A stretch of DNA of 64,000 nt from Corynebacterium sp. KPL1814 (lineage in GTDB: Bacteria; Actinomycetota; Actinomycetes; Mycobacteriales; Mycobacteriaceae), in NCBI RefSeq assembly GCF_000478175.1, contig NZ_KI515777.1, positions 102,085 through 166,084 on the forward strand, written 5' to 3'. Each line of letters starts with the position of its first letter. Within the stretch, counting starts at the first letter, position 1. Under the pieces are notes generated by a model. The model searched no databases, was not told the DNA's origin, and worked only from the letters and a program-made list of their open reading frames with translations. The position numbers and the translations under genes are program-made. Of this stretch, positions 1 through 8,121 are shown in pieces.

Positions 1-552
1 GAGTATGACTACCTCATCTTCGATACCGCCCCGTCCGGCCACACCTCCCGGCTGATGGCCTTACCGGAAATCATGGCCGCCTATACCGATGGGCTGCTTG
101 CCCGGCGCGAGAAGTCCGATAAATTCGGCTCGTTGGTACGCGGTATGTCCGCGGATTCCGGTGCCGATAATGACCCGGTGGACCGGCGCAATCAGGAAAT
201 CCGCGCCACACTCTTCCAGCGCCGCGAGCGCTTCGAGCACCTGCGCGCTGCGCTGACCTCTAAGCAGACCGTATTCCACATCGTGCTCACCGCCGAGCGC
301 CTGCCCGTCCTGGAGTCATCCGAGTTCCACGCGGATCTCGCCGGCAATGGCGTGCGGGTTGGCTCCATGCTGGTCAACCGCCGCACGCCCGCGAACCAAG
401 GCGAGTTCTTGGCCTCCCGGCGCGCCGCCGAGGACGAGGCCCTAGCGCTCTTGCACGATAAGCTTCCCGATACCCCGGTCCACGAGATTCCCTGGCTCCC
501 AGAAGAGGTGGGAAGCCCCGAAGCCGTGGCGCGGCTGGCGGAGCATCTATAG
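1..552 (+). CDS. ArsA/GET3-family ATPase, C-terminal part (5' end outside window)
   Basis: The reading frame is open from the first base and ends at TAG 550-552. It starts with EYDYLIFDTAPSGHTSRLM, which matches the conserved ArsA block DTAPTGHTLRLL, the switch II region following the P-loop in this deviant Walker A family. The rest (QRRERFEHLRAAL, then VLTAERLPVLES, then MLVNRR) also follows ArsA order. Family members are soluble ATPases for arsenite efflux or tail-anchored protein delivery; actinobacterial homologs mostly lack a known substrate. The P-loop itself lies upstream of the window, so catalytic competence cannot be judged. Confidence 0.8.
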   Translation, partial: EYDYLIFDTAPSGHTSRLMALPEIMAAYTDGLLARREKSDKFGSLVRGMSADSGADNDPVDRRNQEIRATLFQRRERFEHLRAALTSKQTVFHIVLTAERLPVLESSEFHADLAGNGVRVGSMLVNRRTPANQGEFLASRRAAEDEALALLHDKLPDTPVHEIPWLPEEVGSPEAVARLAEHL

Positions 553-614
553 CGATCTCCAGCGGCCCATCCAGCACCCAGCAGCCTCGGGAGAGATCGC
601 CGTCTGCTAAAACG

Positions 615-1940
615 GTGAATATGACTTTGCTCACCAATGACTTCCTGTCCCAATTGCGCGAGGAGGCTGCAGAGGACTCCCAGCTGCGCGTCGCGCGCAA
701 TGCCATTACCAGCGTAGGGGTGGCCAAGGCGGCACTCGACCGCGACCGCATTACCGCCCTCTACCCCACCACCGAGGTAAAACTCGATAACCTCGGAGTC
801 ACCGACCAGATGCGCTCCGGGCGCTGCTGGATGTTTGCCGCGCTCAACGTATTCCGCCACCGCGCGGCCAAAGAGCTCAATATCGATGACTTTGAGTTTT
901 CCTTTACCTACCTGCAGTACTTCGACAAACTAGAGCGCGCCAACTTCGCGCTCAACCAGCTGCTGGATCTCACCGAAGACGGCACCGACTGGGATGACCG
1001 CGACGTGGCTACTTCCCTCGAGCTCACAGGCGACGACGGCGGCTGGTGGTCATTTTTCACCAACCTCGTGGACAAGTACGGCGCCGTCCCGGCCGAGGTC
1101 ATGCCGGAGGTGCACTCGTCCGGCCACACCGCGCAGATGAACCGCGATATCGCCACCATCATCCGCCGCGCCGCGCACCGTGCGGTGGAAGGTGAGGGGG
1201 ATCGCGGGGGCATTATCAAGCAAGCCCGCACCGATATCCAACGCGTGCTCGCCATTCACCTGGGCACCCCGCCCGAGGAATTTACGTGGAGCTACCGCAC
1301 CAAGGACGAGCAATTCTTCCGTGTGCACTCCACCCCGCGCGAGTTTGCGGATAAGTACCTGCCGAAGTTGGACGAGTACGTCGTGCTTGCCGATGACCCC
1401 CGTACCACCAACGACAAGCACCGCTACTACACCAGCGCCGGCGTAAATAACCTCGCCGGTGGACAGGCCGCCGGTTACCTCAACGTCGATGTGGACGAGC
1501 TGCGCGCCGCCGCACGCGCCAGCATTGAGGCCGGCGAACCGGTGTGGTTTAGCTGCGATGTCTCCCGCCAGTTCTCCTTCCAGAACGCCGTGTGGGACGA
1601 AGGCCTCGTCGATACCGATGGCCTCTACGGCATCGATTCCACCATGAGCAAGGAGGAGCGCTTTATCTCCGGCGAATCTGCGCCCACCCACGCGATGGCG
1701 CTGACCGGTATCGATGGTGCACCCCGTGCATGGCGCGTGGAGAATTCCTGGGGCACCAAGCCGCCACGCAAGGACGACGCCGACGAGGTACCGGGCAAGG
1801 GCTTTGCCACGATGTCGGATGAATGGTTCGGCGAAAACGTCTTCCACATCGCCGTGCGCAAGGAATTCCTCACTTCCCAGCAGCAGCAAGCACTCGAGAC
1901 CGAGCCCATTGAGCTTCCCTTCTGGGACCGGATGAACTAA
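615..1940 (+). CDS. pepC: C1-family aminopeptidase (PepC / bleomycin hydrolase type), copy 1
   Basis: This 441-residue cytoplasmic cysteine aminopeptidase has the full papain-like triad: Cys71 in QMRSGRCWMFAALN, His in PTHAMALTGID and Asn in RVENSWG. Length matches the PepC/Blh family (about 440). Members form hexameric barrels that trim peptides from the N-terminus. The start is GTG 615, with ATG 621 as an alternative; no good ribosome site fixes it. A second copy follows after 13 bases, so both are likely co-transcribed. The pair is about half identical by eye, which suggests an old duplication with possibly different peptide preference. Confidence 0.9.
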   Translation: MNMTLLTNDFLSQLREEAAEDSQLRVARNAITSVGVAKAALDRDRITALYPTTEVKLDNLGVTDQMRSGRCWMFAALNVFRHRAAKELNIDDFEFSFTYLQYFDKLERANFALNQLLDLTEDGTDWDDRDVATSLELTGDDGGWWSFFTNLVDKYGAVPAEVMPEVHSSGHTAQMNRDIATIIRRAAHRAVEGEGDRGGIIKQARTDIQRVLAIHLGTPPEEFTWSYRTKDEQFFRVHSTPREFADKYLPKLDEYVVLADDPRTTNDKHRYYTSAGVNNLAGGQAAGYLNVDVDELRAAARASIEAGEPVWFSCDVSRQFSFQNAVWDEGLVDTDGLYGIDSTMSKEERFISGESAPTHAMALTGIDGAPRAWRVENSWGTKPPRKDDADEVPGKGFATMSDEWFGENVFHIAVRKEFLTSQQQQALETEPIELPFWDRMN

Positions 1941-1953
1941 GGAGTATCGAGAA

Positions 1954-3255
1954 ATGAATGAGATTAATCCACAGGAAGTTCACACCACCAACGCCACCCT
2001 CGCCAGCGAGCCTGCCATCAGGGCGGCGCGGAATGCGGTGGCGCAGGAGGGCATCGATAAGCTGAGCATCGACCGCGACCTCGTGCGCGAGCTCACCACG
2101 GCGACCAGCCACAAGCTCGATAAGTGGGGCGCGGCCAACCAGAAGGCTTCTGGCCGCTGCTGGATTTTTGCGGGCCTGAATTCCCTGCGCGGTGACATCA
2201 TGGACCGCACCAACATCAAGGATTTCGAGCTTTCGCAGACCTACCTGTACTTCTACGACAAGCTGGAAAAGGCCAATTGGTTCCTCACCGCGGTAGATGA
2301 GCTCAAGGACCGCGATATTACGGACCGCACCTTGACCAAGCTCATGGATGACCCCATTGGCGATGGCGGCCAGTGGTCCATGTTCGTCTCGCTGGTGGAA
2401 AAGTACGGTGTGGTGCCCAAGTACGCCATGCCGGAGACCGCATCCTCCGAGTCCAGCGCCATGCTCAACCGCAACCTGCAGACCGTCCTGCGCCGCGCCG
2501 CCCACCAGATCCGCGCGGGCAAATCTGGGGCGCAGGAGCAAGCGCTTGCCGATGTCTACCGCATCCTCACCGCCAACCTCGGCCTCCCGCCCACAGAGTT
2601 CCAGTGGCAGTACCGCGATAAGGACGATAACTTCCACCGCGAGGGCACTTTTACCCCGCAGGACTTCGCCCGCGAGTACCTCCCCAAGGACCTGGGCGAG
2701 TATGTCTGCGTGGTCAATGACCCGCGCAATTCCTACGGTGAGCTCTATACCGTGGACTACCTAGGCAACGTCGCCGGTGAAAAGGTCACCTACCTCAACG
2801 CCCCGGTTGAGGTATTGCGCGATGCCACCCGCTCTGCCATCGAGGATGGCCAGCCCGTCTGGTTCGGCTGCGATACCAGCCAGCAATCCGATGCCGATAG
2901 CGGCGTCTGGGCCAAGCGCCTGCACGATTATGAGGGACTGTATGGGGTAGAAATGGGCATCGAGAAGCCGGACCGCCTCCGCCTGCACGAGTCCCTGATG
3001 ACGCACGCGATGGTCTTTACCGGCGCTGACATTGCCGAGGGCGGCGACGTCACCCGCTGGCGCGTGGAAAATTCCTGGGGCACCGAGAAGGGCGATAAGG
3101 GCTTTTGGACCATGGCCGATGACTGGTTTGACGAGTACGTCTTCGAAATCGCCGTCCACCCGTCCCGCCTGCCTGAGCAATACCAGGAGGCGCTGAAGTC
3201 CACCGAGATCACCACCCTGCCGGCGTGGGATCCGATGGGCGCACTGGCGAACTAA
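1954..3255 (+). CDS. pepC: C1-family aminopeptidase (PepC type), copy 2
   Basis: This 433-residue paralog of the upstream gene also has an intact triad: Cys69 in KASGRCWIFAGLN, His in LMTHAMVFTGAD and Asn in RVENSWG. AAGGAG at 1939-1944 overlaps the stop region of copy 1 and sits 9 bases before ATG 1954, so translation is probably coupled. Probable role is intracellular peptide trimming. Insertions differ between copies: copy 2 has ADIAEGGDVT between His and Asn, where copy 1 is shorter. The gene is followed by a short repeat array and a bidirectional hairpin. Confidence 0.9.
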   Translation: MNEINPQEVHTTNATLASEPAIRAARNAVAQEGIDKLSIDRDLVRELTTATSHKLDKWGAANQKASGRCWIFAGLNSLRGDIMDRTNIKDFELSQTYLYFYDKLEKANWFLTAVDELKDRDITDRTLTKLMDDPIGDGGQWSMFVSLVEKYGVVPKYAMPETASSESSAMLNRNLQTVLRRAAHQIRAGKSGAQEQALADVYRILTANLGLPPTEFQWQYRDKDDNFHREGTFTPQDFAREYLPKDLGEYVCVVNDPRNSYGELYTVDYLGNVAGEKVTYLNAPVEVLRDATRSAIEDGQPVWFGCDTSQQSDADSGVWAKRLHDYEGLYGVEMGIEKPDRLRLHESLMTHAMVFTGADIAEGGDVTRWRVENSWGTEKGDKGFWTMADDWFDEYVFEIAVHPSRLPEQYQEALKSTEITTLPAWDPMGALAN

Positions 3256-3294
3256 TGTGGCGCGGCGCCGGGAGGACCCACGCCACGAGAAGCG

Positions 3295-3369
3295 GCGTTC
3301 GATTGCGTGGCGTGACGCGGCGTTCGTTTGCGTAGCGTGAAGCTGCGCTCGTTTGCGTGGCGTGACGCG
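3295..3369. repeat. 25-bp tandem repeat, three units
   Basis: Three back-to-back 25-base units occupy 3295-3319, 3320-3344 and 3345-3369. Each begins GCG(T/C)TCG(A/T)TTGCGT and units 1 and 3 end GGCGTGACGCG. They lie between the convergent pepC copy 2 and the GNAT gene and run into the hairpin at 3356-3385. Confidence 0.8.
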
Positions 3370-3385
3370 GTAGCCTCACGCCACG
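3356..3385. terminator. Bidirectional hairpin between convergent genes
   Basis: CGTGGCGTGA at 3356-3365 pairs perfectly with TCACGCCACG at 3376-3385 across a 10-base loop. The right arm overlaps the TGA stop of the minus-strand GNAT gene. No U-run is present, so its efficiency as an intrinsic terminator is uncertain. A further CACGCCACG near 3279-3287 could pair with the repeat units. Confidence 0.55.
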
Positions 3386-3987
3386 TGGCGGACGTACAGC
3401 ATGCAGGTAAGGTCGCGGTCCTTATCGATGGAGATTTCCTTCTCCCCCACCCGCTCAAAACCGCGGGAATCGTAGAACTGATAGGTGCAGCCATCGTCGG
3501 TGTAGAGGTAAATATCCTTGCCGGGGTGGCGCTCCTCAAAGGCCTCAATGAGCGCCGTGCCCACGCCCTTCACACCCGAGTTTGGGTCCGCGACGAGGAA
3601 GCCGATTTCACCGTCCACGGTGTTCTCAGCCAGGTAGCTTAACAACATGTCCTCGTTCGCGGCATCGTAGTCACCGCGGTGACCGCCAGGGCGCAGGCTG
3701 TTGAAGAGATCCACGGCCTTGACATAGGCCTTGCGCCACCACGGATACGGCAGCGCTGGTTCGCCTTTAATCGATGCCAGAATCACGCCGAGGAAACGAC
3801 CATCATCGGCATAGGCTGCCAAGATATCGGTGGCCTGGGCGCGCTCTAAATCCCAAAAGTAGCGGCCGTAGGCATGCTCGAAGCGCGGGTTCTTTACAAA
3901 CCAGTGCAGGTGCATGCCTTCGATGGCAAACTCAATCGCCTTGGGCTCATCGCGCGGGTCGAGGTCGCGGATGTGGATTTCGGTCAT
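3376..3987 (-). CDS. GNAT-family N-acetyltransferase
   Basis: This 203-residue protein has a GNAT fold with the acetyl-CoA loop in GFLVADPNSGVKGVGTALIEAF and a C-terminal strand/helix DDGCTYQFYDSRGFERVGEK, the usual motif B region. The substrate is unknown. ATG 3987 shares one base with the stop of the upstream PanC-like gene (TAATG), so it is the last gene of a translationally coupled minus-strand operon. In Mycobacterium tuberculosis panD follows panC at the corresponding place; here this GNAT occupies it. Confidence 0.75.
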   Translation of the reverse strand: MTEIHIRDLDPRDEPKAIEFAIEGMHLHWFVKNPRFEHAYGRYFWDLERAQATDILAAYADDGRFLGVILASIKGEPALPYPWWRKAYVKAVDLFNSLRPGGHRGDYDAANEDMLLSYLAENTVDGEIGFLVADPNSGVKGVGTALIEAFEERHPGKDIYLYTDDGCTYQFYDSRGFERVGEKEISIDKDRDLTCMLYVRHVA

Positions 3988-4928
3988 TAGTCCTCCGGGG
4001 ATTGGTCTTGTTCGCGCTGCTTTTCGCGCTCGAGTTCGGCCTTAGCCTCGTGCTCTTCAATATTAGTGAAACCAATTCCCAGCGGCAGGCCAACGTTGTC
4101 AATTAATCTGACCCTGCCAATGGTGGCAGCGACCAGCAGGCGGGCATCGCCCTCGGCAGGCGGCTCACCCAAATCGCGGCCGCGCACTTCTAGGTATTCG
4201 GGTTCAACGCCGGCGGCTTCTAGGACACCTGCGGCAACCTCACGAACCTTATCCGCGCCTGCCTCTGCGGCGTGTGCACCAGCGGTGAGTGCGGCGGACA
4301 GGGCGGCTACGTCTTCGCGCTTATCTTCGGGCACGCGCGTATTGCGCAGGCTCATCACCACACCATCGGGCATGCGCACGGCGGGAACGCCCTGCACGCG
4401 AACCCCGAGGTGCCAGTCCTGCACCGCGTGGTGAATGGCCAAGAGCAGCTCGTAGTCTTTTTCCCCGATGAGGACATCGGTGGGCGACAGTGCCATCATC
4501 AGCGTGAGGTAGAGGGTGAGCTCGCCTGATAGATCGGGCTCTAAGCCTTCAGGTGCAGATTCAGCATCAGGCGTCTGCTCGGCAGCGGCGGAGTTCGCGG
4601 CGTCGCGTTCGACGGCGACGCCGCGAGCCGAGATAGTAATCCGGCGACCATGAGGCCAGAGCTTCTCGGGAGTGTAATCCCAGATGACATCCACGCCCTC
4701 GGCGCGCAGGAGGTCTACATCTTCGGCGCGAGGTTCTTGGAGCGCCACGACAGTCACCGCGCCGCGGATGCGGCGGGCCGCACGCACCAGCGCGATATGC
4801 CCAGCATGCACGCCGGTGGTCAATGGCACGAAGGCCACAGGGCGGCCGGTCTTGCGCAGCGCGCTACCCACCATGCGGATGCGGTCGACCTCGCTGATGA
4901 CGGTGGCTTGTCCCATCTTCAAGCTCAT
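3987..4928 (-). CDS. PanC-like protein (degenerate pantothenate synthetase paralog)
   Basis: This 313-residue protein belongs to the pantoate-beta-alanine ligase family. The nucleotidyl-transferase HxGH motif is kept (TTGVHAGHIALV) and so is GEKDY. Pantoate-binding positions look lost: the usual FVNPxQF block reads VALQEPR, the Gln pair after GEKDY is Glu-Leu, and the SSRN motif reads SLRN. I chose ATG 4928 because GGAGGAA lies just upstream and the start overlaps the previous stop (ATGA); a longer form from 4952 is less likely. It may bind ATP but make a different product, or be regulatory. Gene position matches panC in the mycobacterial fol cluster. Confidence 0.7.
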   Translation of the reverse strand: MSLKMGQATVISEVDRIRMVGSALRKTGRPVAFVPLTTGVHAGHIALVRAARRIRGAVTVVALQEPRAEDVDLLRAEGVDVIWDYTPEKLWPHGRRITISARGVAVERDAANSAAAEQTPDAESAPEGLEPDLSGELTLYLTLMMALSPTDVLIGEKDYELLLAIHHAVQDWHLGVRVQGVPAVRMPDGVVMSLRNTRVPEDKREDVAALSAALTAGAHAAEAGADKVREVAAGVLEAAGVEPEYLEVRGRDLGEPPAEGDARLLVAATIGRVRLIDNVGLPLGIGFTNIEEHEAKAELEREKQREQDQSPED

Positions 4929-5599
4929 CGGGATTCCTCCTGCAAGGCCCACATTTCCAATTCGGTGCGATCTTCTACTTCACCCAAGCGCCGAGCGGTT
5001 TCTAAGTAGTGGCGGCGCATTCCGGGATCCGTGGCACCGCGATAGGCTGCGATGATGTCTTCTGAATCGATGTCGAATTCAGACGGTGGGATCTCATCAA
5101 ACTCGGCAAAGAAATTGGCTTCTACGGCAGCTGCTAGGTGCAGGCGGCTAAGCATTTCTATGTAGTAGGAGCGGGCGGCGAAGGCGGGACGTTCGGCATC
5201 GGAAAGCGGCACTGCCTGCCCCCGGAATTCGCTCACTACGAAGTCAGCGATGTTTTCTCCCAGCTCATCTAGCGTGGATACTGCCCAGCGCCCGCCCGCC
5301 ATGGGTGCGACGGACGCCACGATGCAGCCGTGGGTCTCCAGCGGGTCAAGGCCTTGCACGCCTCGGGACAGGCACGTGTGGAAAGCGATGAGACCCTTGT
5401 GTACGTGGTCCTCAACAAGCTCTACAGCAGCATCCAGCCGTGCCTCACCCACGGCAAGAATCAGTGCCTGGAAGGAGCCAAGCTCGGCCGGATCATCAAG
5501 CATCTCCACGGTATGGCCGGCGCGCTCCATGGCAGTGGCCAGGGAGATCCCGGCGAGGCTGCGCCCGAAAAGGGCAACGCGCATGCGCGGTGGACGCAT
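4925..5599 (-). CDS. Rossmann-like / DUF2520-type protein
   Basis: This 224-residue protein starts with a dinucleotide-binding fold (MRVALFGRSLAGISLATAME, where the usual GxGxxG reads GRSLAG), followed by an all-helical C-terminal half resembling 6-phosphogluconate dehydrogenase-like domains. It corresponds in position to Rv3603c of the mycobacterial panC-fol cluster. Function is unknown; conserved linkage with panC suggests a reductase or ketopantoate-related role, which is inference. It overlaps the PanC-like gene by four bases and begins directly at the stop of the DUF6779 gene. Confidence 0.65.
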   Translation of the reverse strand: MRPPRMRVALFGRSLAGISLATAMERAGHTVEMLDDPAELGSFQALILAVGEARLDAAVELVEDHVHKGLIAFHTCLSRGVQGLDPLETHGCIVASVAPMAGGRWAVSTLDELGENIADFVVSEFRGQAVPLSDAERPAFAARSYYIEMLSRLHLAAAVEANFFAEFDEIPPSEFDIDSEDIIAAYRGATDPGMRRHYLETARRLGEVEDRTELEMWALQEESR

Positions 5600-6700
5600 T
5601 TATTTATCCTTCTTCATCTGTGCCAATAGCTCCGACACGGACACGGAACCATCGCGCTGTTCATCGCTGCGGCGGCGGCCGCGGGTCTGCTGCTGGCGGC
5701 GCGAGGCCGATTGCTTCTGCTCGGCGGCCACGTGGTGTCCCGAGCCCTTATATTCCTCGCGCGCATCCTTGCCTGTGGTTTGCTGCGGGATGTTCTGGGT
5801 CACCGCATCGGAAGCGGGCTCGGCTGCGGTATCAGCCTCTGGCTTGCGGTGGCTACCTCGTGCGCCAGAGTGAGCTGCGTTGCCAGAGCCCGACTGCCGA
5901 GAGCCTTGGCGCTTGATATTGGAGTCCCCACCCGAATCCCAGCGCACGGCCTGGAAGCTGCCGGTATCGAAGGAAACGTCCTTCGGCTCCTTCGCCCCCG
6001 CGGCCTCGCTGGACGTGGCGGGCTTGGGGGCATCGGCAAGCTGCTCGGAGTGGGCGGGCTTAGCGGCATTATCGGTCCGGGAAGAGCTGCGCTGCGCGCG
6101 GGTGTTTTCGCTGATGATGTCATTGAGCGGGTTAGAGTCCGCGTGCTCGCCGGAGGGTTGATTGCCCAGGCGGCCAGCGATGGCATCGGCAGACGGCGCG
6201 CCGGTAGACGTTTGCTCAAAGTCGACGTTTTCTTCCCTGTGGTGGGACGCCGCGGCGGTCTGCGCCTCCAGCTCCATGATGCGGCGCGCCTCCGCGTGCA
6301 AGGCGGCTGGCTCGTAGGTGAAATCGTGGCCGGACAAATCCTCGATCTGCTTCCGGATAGAGGCCAGCTCGGTGCGGATCTCATCGAGGATTTGCTGATC
6401 CGGCAGCTCCTTGCCTTCGGCTGCGCGGGCCTGCTTGAGCTCCGCGCGGTGGGCGCGCTCCTGCAGCTCCAGCTTGGTCACGGATTCCTCGGCCTGGCGG
6501 CGGTAGCGCATCACCAAGAAAAAGCCCACCACTGCGGCCCACAGGGCGGCAATCAGCGCAATCTTGAGCGCCGCTGCGGAGCCGGAAATGAGCATGACGA
6601 TGCTGGCGATAACGGCCAAGATGACGAGGGCGATAATCCCAATTTGTCCCCAATCTGGCGAGGACGACGAGTTTTTGGAAGAAGAGCGCGGCTGAGTCAT
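5600..6700 (-). CDS. DUF6779-type membrane protein with disordered tail
   Basis: This 366-residue protein has a Ser-rich start, two transmembrane segments (about residues 20-42 and 44-64), then a coiled-coil stretch rich in Glu/Arg (about 68-160) and a long low-complexity tail ending in VSELLAQMKKDK. It is positioned like Rv3604c in M. tuberculosis. No enzymatic motif is visible. It is probably an envelope-associated scaffold facing the cytoplasm. One copy of the iterated 11-mer (6031-6041) falls in the tail, encoding Leu-Ala-Asp-Ala. Confidence 0.6.
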   Translation of the reverse strand: MTQPRSSSKNSSSSPDWGQIGIIALVILAVIASIVMLISGSAAALKIALIAALWAAVVGFFLVMRYRRQAEESVTKLELQERAHRAELKQARAAEGKELPDQQILDEIRTELASIRKQIEDLSGHDFTYEPAALHAEARRIMELEAQTAAASHHREENVDFEQTSTGAPSADAIAGRLGNQPSGEHADSNPLNDIISENTRAQRSSSRTDNAAKPAHSEQLADAPKPATSSEAAGAKEPKDVSFDTGSFQAVRWDSGGDSNIKRQGSRQSGSGNAAHSGARGSHRKPEADTAAEPASDAVTQNIPQQTTGKDAREEYKGSGHHVAAEQKQSASRRQQQTRGRRRSDEQRDGSVSVSELLAQMKKDK

Positions 6701-6705
6701 GTTCC

Positions 6706-7179
6706 CTAATGTACCGCTTGAAGCCCGTCCGGTGGCGGCGGGGTCTCACAGTGTCGCTCCAATCGCAGGCCAGCCGCAGACATGGCGATGCCGCCAATCG
6801 CGGATGCGAGCACTCCCACCAGATCATCGGAAGCCGCGACAAGGGTGCCCGCATTCGGGATGACATACACCGCCACCCCTGCATAGAGCCCGCCGACGAT
6901 CGCACCCGTCCACGCCGAAGCCTTGCCCACCAGCATGAACTGCGCGATGGTCATCGGATTAAGCTGCGAATTATCTAGCCCGATGCCGTGATCCTCATCG
7001 GTGGCCTTATCCACTTTCCAGGTAAGCCCCAAGCACACCACCACCATGAGCCATAGCGTGGCAGATACCGTAACCGGGATGGACATCATGGAGCCATAAA
7101 AGCGCGTGGTGAGGATGGCCGCCGCGGCTGCCATGAATATCCCAACACCGATAAGCGCACCGAGCGAGGTCCGTTTCAT
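6706..7179 (-). CDS. DUF3180 membrane protein
   Basis: This 157-residue protein has four predicted transmembrane helices (about 7-27, 33-55, 80-105 and 115-140) and matches the DUF3180 family by layout and by position (Rv3605c equivalent). The start ATG 7179 overlaps the folK stop by four bases, so it is coupled to the folate genes. Function is unknown. Constant linkage to folK across actinobacteria could mean a transport or envelope role tied to pterin or pantothenate metabolism, but nothing in the sequence proves that. Confidence 0.7.
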   Translation of the reverse strand: MKRTSLGALIGVGIFMAAAAAILTTRFYGSMMSIPVTVSATLWLMVVVCLGLTWKVDKATDEDHGIGLDNSQLNPMTIAQFMLVGKASAWTGAIVGGLYAGVAVYVIPNAGTLVAASDDLVGVLASAIGGIAMSAAGLRLERHCETPPPPDGLQAVH

Positions 7180-7661
7180 AACTCCTCCATCAGGCCCAAG
7201 CGGTGGATATTGACGGTTTCCTGCGGGTCCAACGCGGCAACCAGCGCGGAGACATCCTGTCCCTTCAACTTAGCAGCCGGCTCGGCGGCCAACCAGGGTA
7301 TAAGCACGAATGCGCGCTCGTGGGCATAGGGATGCGGGACGATAAGTTCCGCATCGGAGGAGCTATAGCCCTCGATATCGACGATGTCCACGTCCAGGGT
7401 GCGCGGGCCCCAGTGGCGCACGCGCACGCGCTCAGCCGCCTCTTCCAGCTTCTGGCCGCGCCGTAAGAGCTCCAGCGGGCTCTCCTCGACGTCCACGATG
7501 AGCACCGCATTCAAGAATTCATCCTGGTCCGTTACTCCCCACGGCGGGGTGGCATAGACGGGCGAGGCCGCCACGATGTCCTCGCGGAACTCGGTAAATA
7601 CCGTGCGCAAAAGCTCCACGCGGTCATCCATATTGGAGCCGATGGATAGTACCGCGCGCAT
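7176..7661 (-). CDS. folK: 2-amino-4-hydroxy-6-hydroxymethyldihydropteridine pyrophosphokinase
   Basis: This 161-residue HPPK transfers pyrophosphate from ATP to 6-hydroxymethyl-dihydropterin in folate synthesis. It has the N-terminal LSIGSNMDDR, the catalytic-loop region SPVYATPPWG and the signature HWGPRTLDVDIV with the magnesium-binding Asp pair. Length is normal. ATG 7661 shares a base with the folB stop. Gene order folE-folP-folB-folK gives the complete pterin branch. Confidence 0.93.
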   Translation of the reverse strand: MRAVLSIGSNMDDRVELLRTVFTEFREDIVAASPVYATPPWGVTDQDEFLNAVLIVDVEESPLELLRRGQKLEEAAERVRVRHWGPRTLDVDIVDIEGYSSSDAELIVPHPYAHERAFVLIPWLAAEPAAKLKGQDVSALVAALDPQETVNIHRLGLMEEL

Positions 7662-8119
7662 TACTGACTCCCGGGGTTCGTGCCGGGGCGCTGCGCGTCG
7701 GCTCCCTGCGGAGTTCCCACCTGCGGAGCGGGCCGTGGGGCTCCGGTGCGCGCGTGCTTGCGGGAGCGGCGGGCGACGACGGCGACATCGGCAAAAGTGC
7801 GCGGGATCGGCGCCTTGGGCTTGTGCACGGTCACTTCCACCGCGTGCAGGTCGGCGAAGGATTCCATGATGGTATCGGCCACCTCGCTGGCGACGGTCTC
7901 AATGAGGTCGCGGGAGGGGCCTTCGACGATGCTGGCGGTGACATCGGCAAGCTCTGCGTAATTGATGGTCTTGGTCAGATCATCGTGAGCTGCGGCCTCG
8001 GCAAACTCGGACCAGCAGGTGATATCGACGATGAAGGGCTGGCCGGTGCGCTTTTCCTCATCAAAGACGCCGTGGTAGCCAAAGCACTCCAGGCCGGTTA
8101 ATTCGATGCGATCTGCCAT
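7661..8119 (-). CDS. folB: Dihydroneopterin aldolase
   Basis: This 152-residue enzyme cleaves dihydroneopterin to hydroxymethyl-dihydropterin and glycolaldehyde. It starts MADRIELTGLECFGYHGVF with the family GYHGV motif, then INYAELA and a catalytic Lys in VHKPKAPIP. I chose ATG 8119 because AAAGGA lies eight bases upstream; a longer frame to 8296 only re-reads folP. The last about 30 residues (Arg/Pro-rich) extend beyond the usual 120-residue domain and look disordered. Confidence 0.92.
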   Translation of the reverse strand: MADRIELTGLECFGYHGVFDEEKRTGQPFIVDITCWSEFAEAAAHDDLTKTINYAELADVTASIVEGPSRDLIETVASEVADTIMESFADLHAVEVTVHKPKAPIPRTFADVAVVARRSRKHARTGAPRPAPQVGTPQGADAQRPGTNPGSQ

Positions 8120-8121
8120 GG

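Noticed and set aside
3295..3369. Possible small CRISPR array
   Set aside because: Units are contiguous with no spacers, only three, and no cas genes are in the window.
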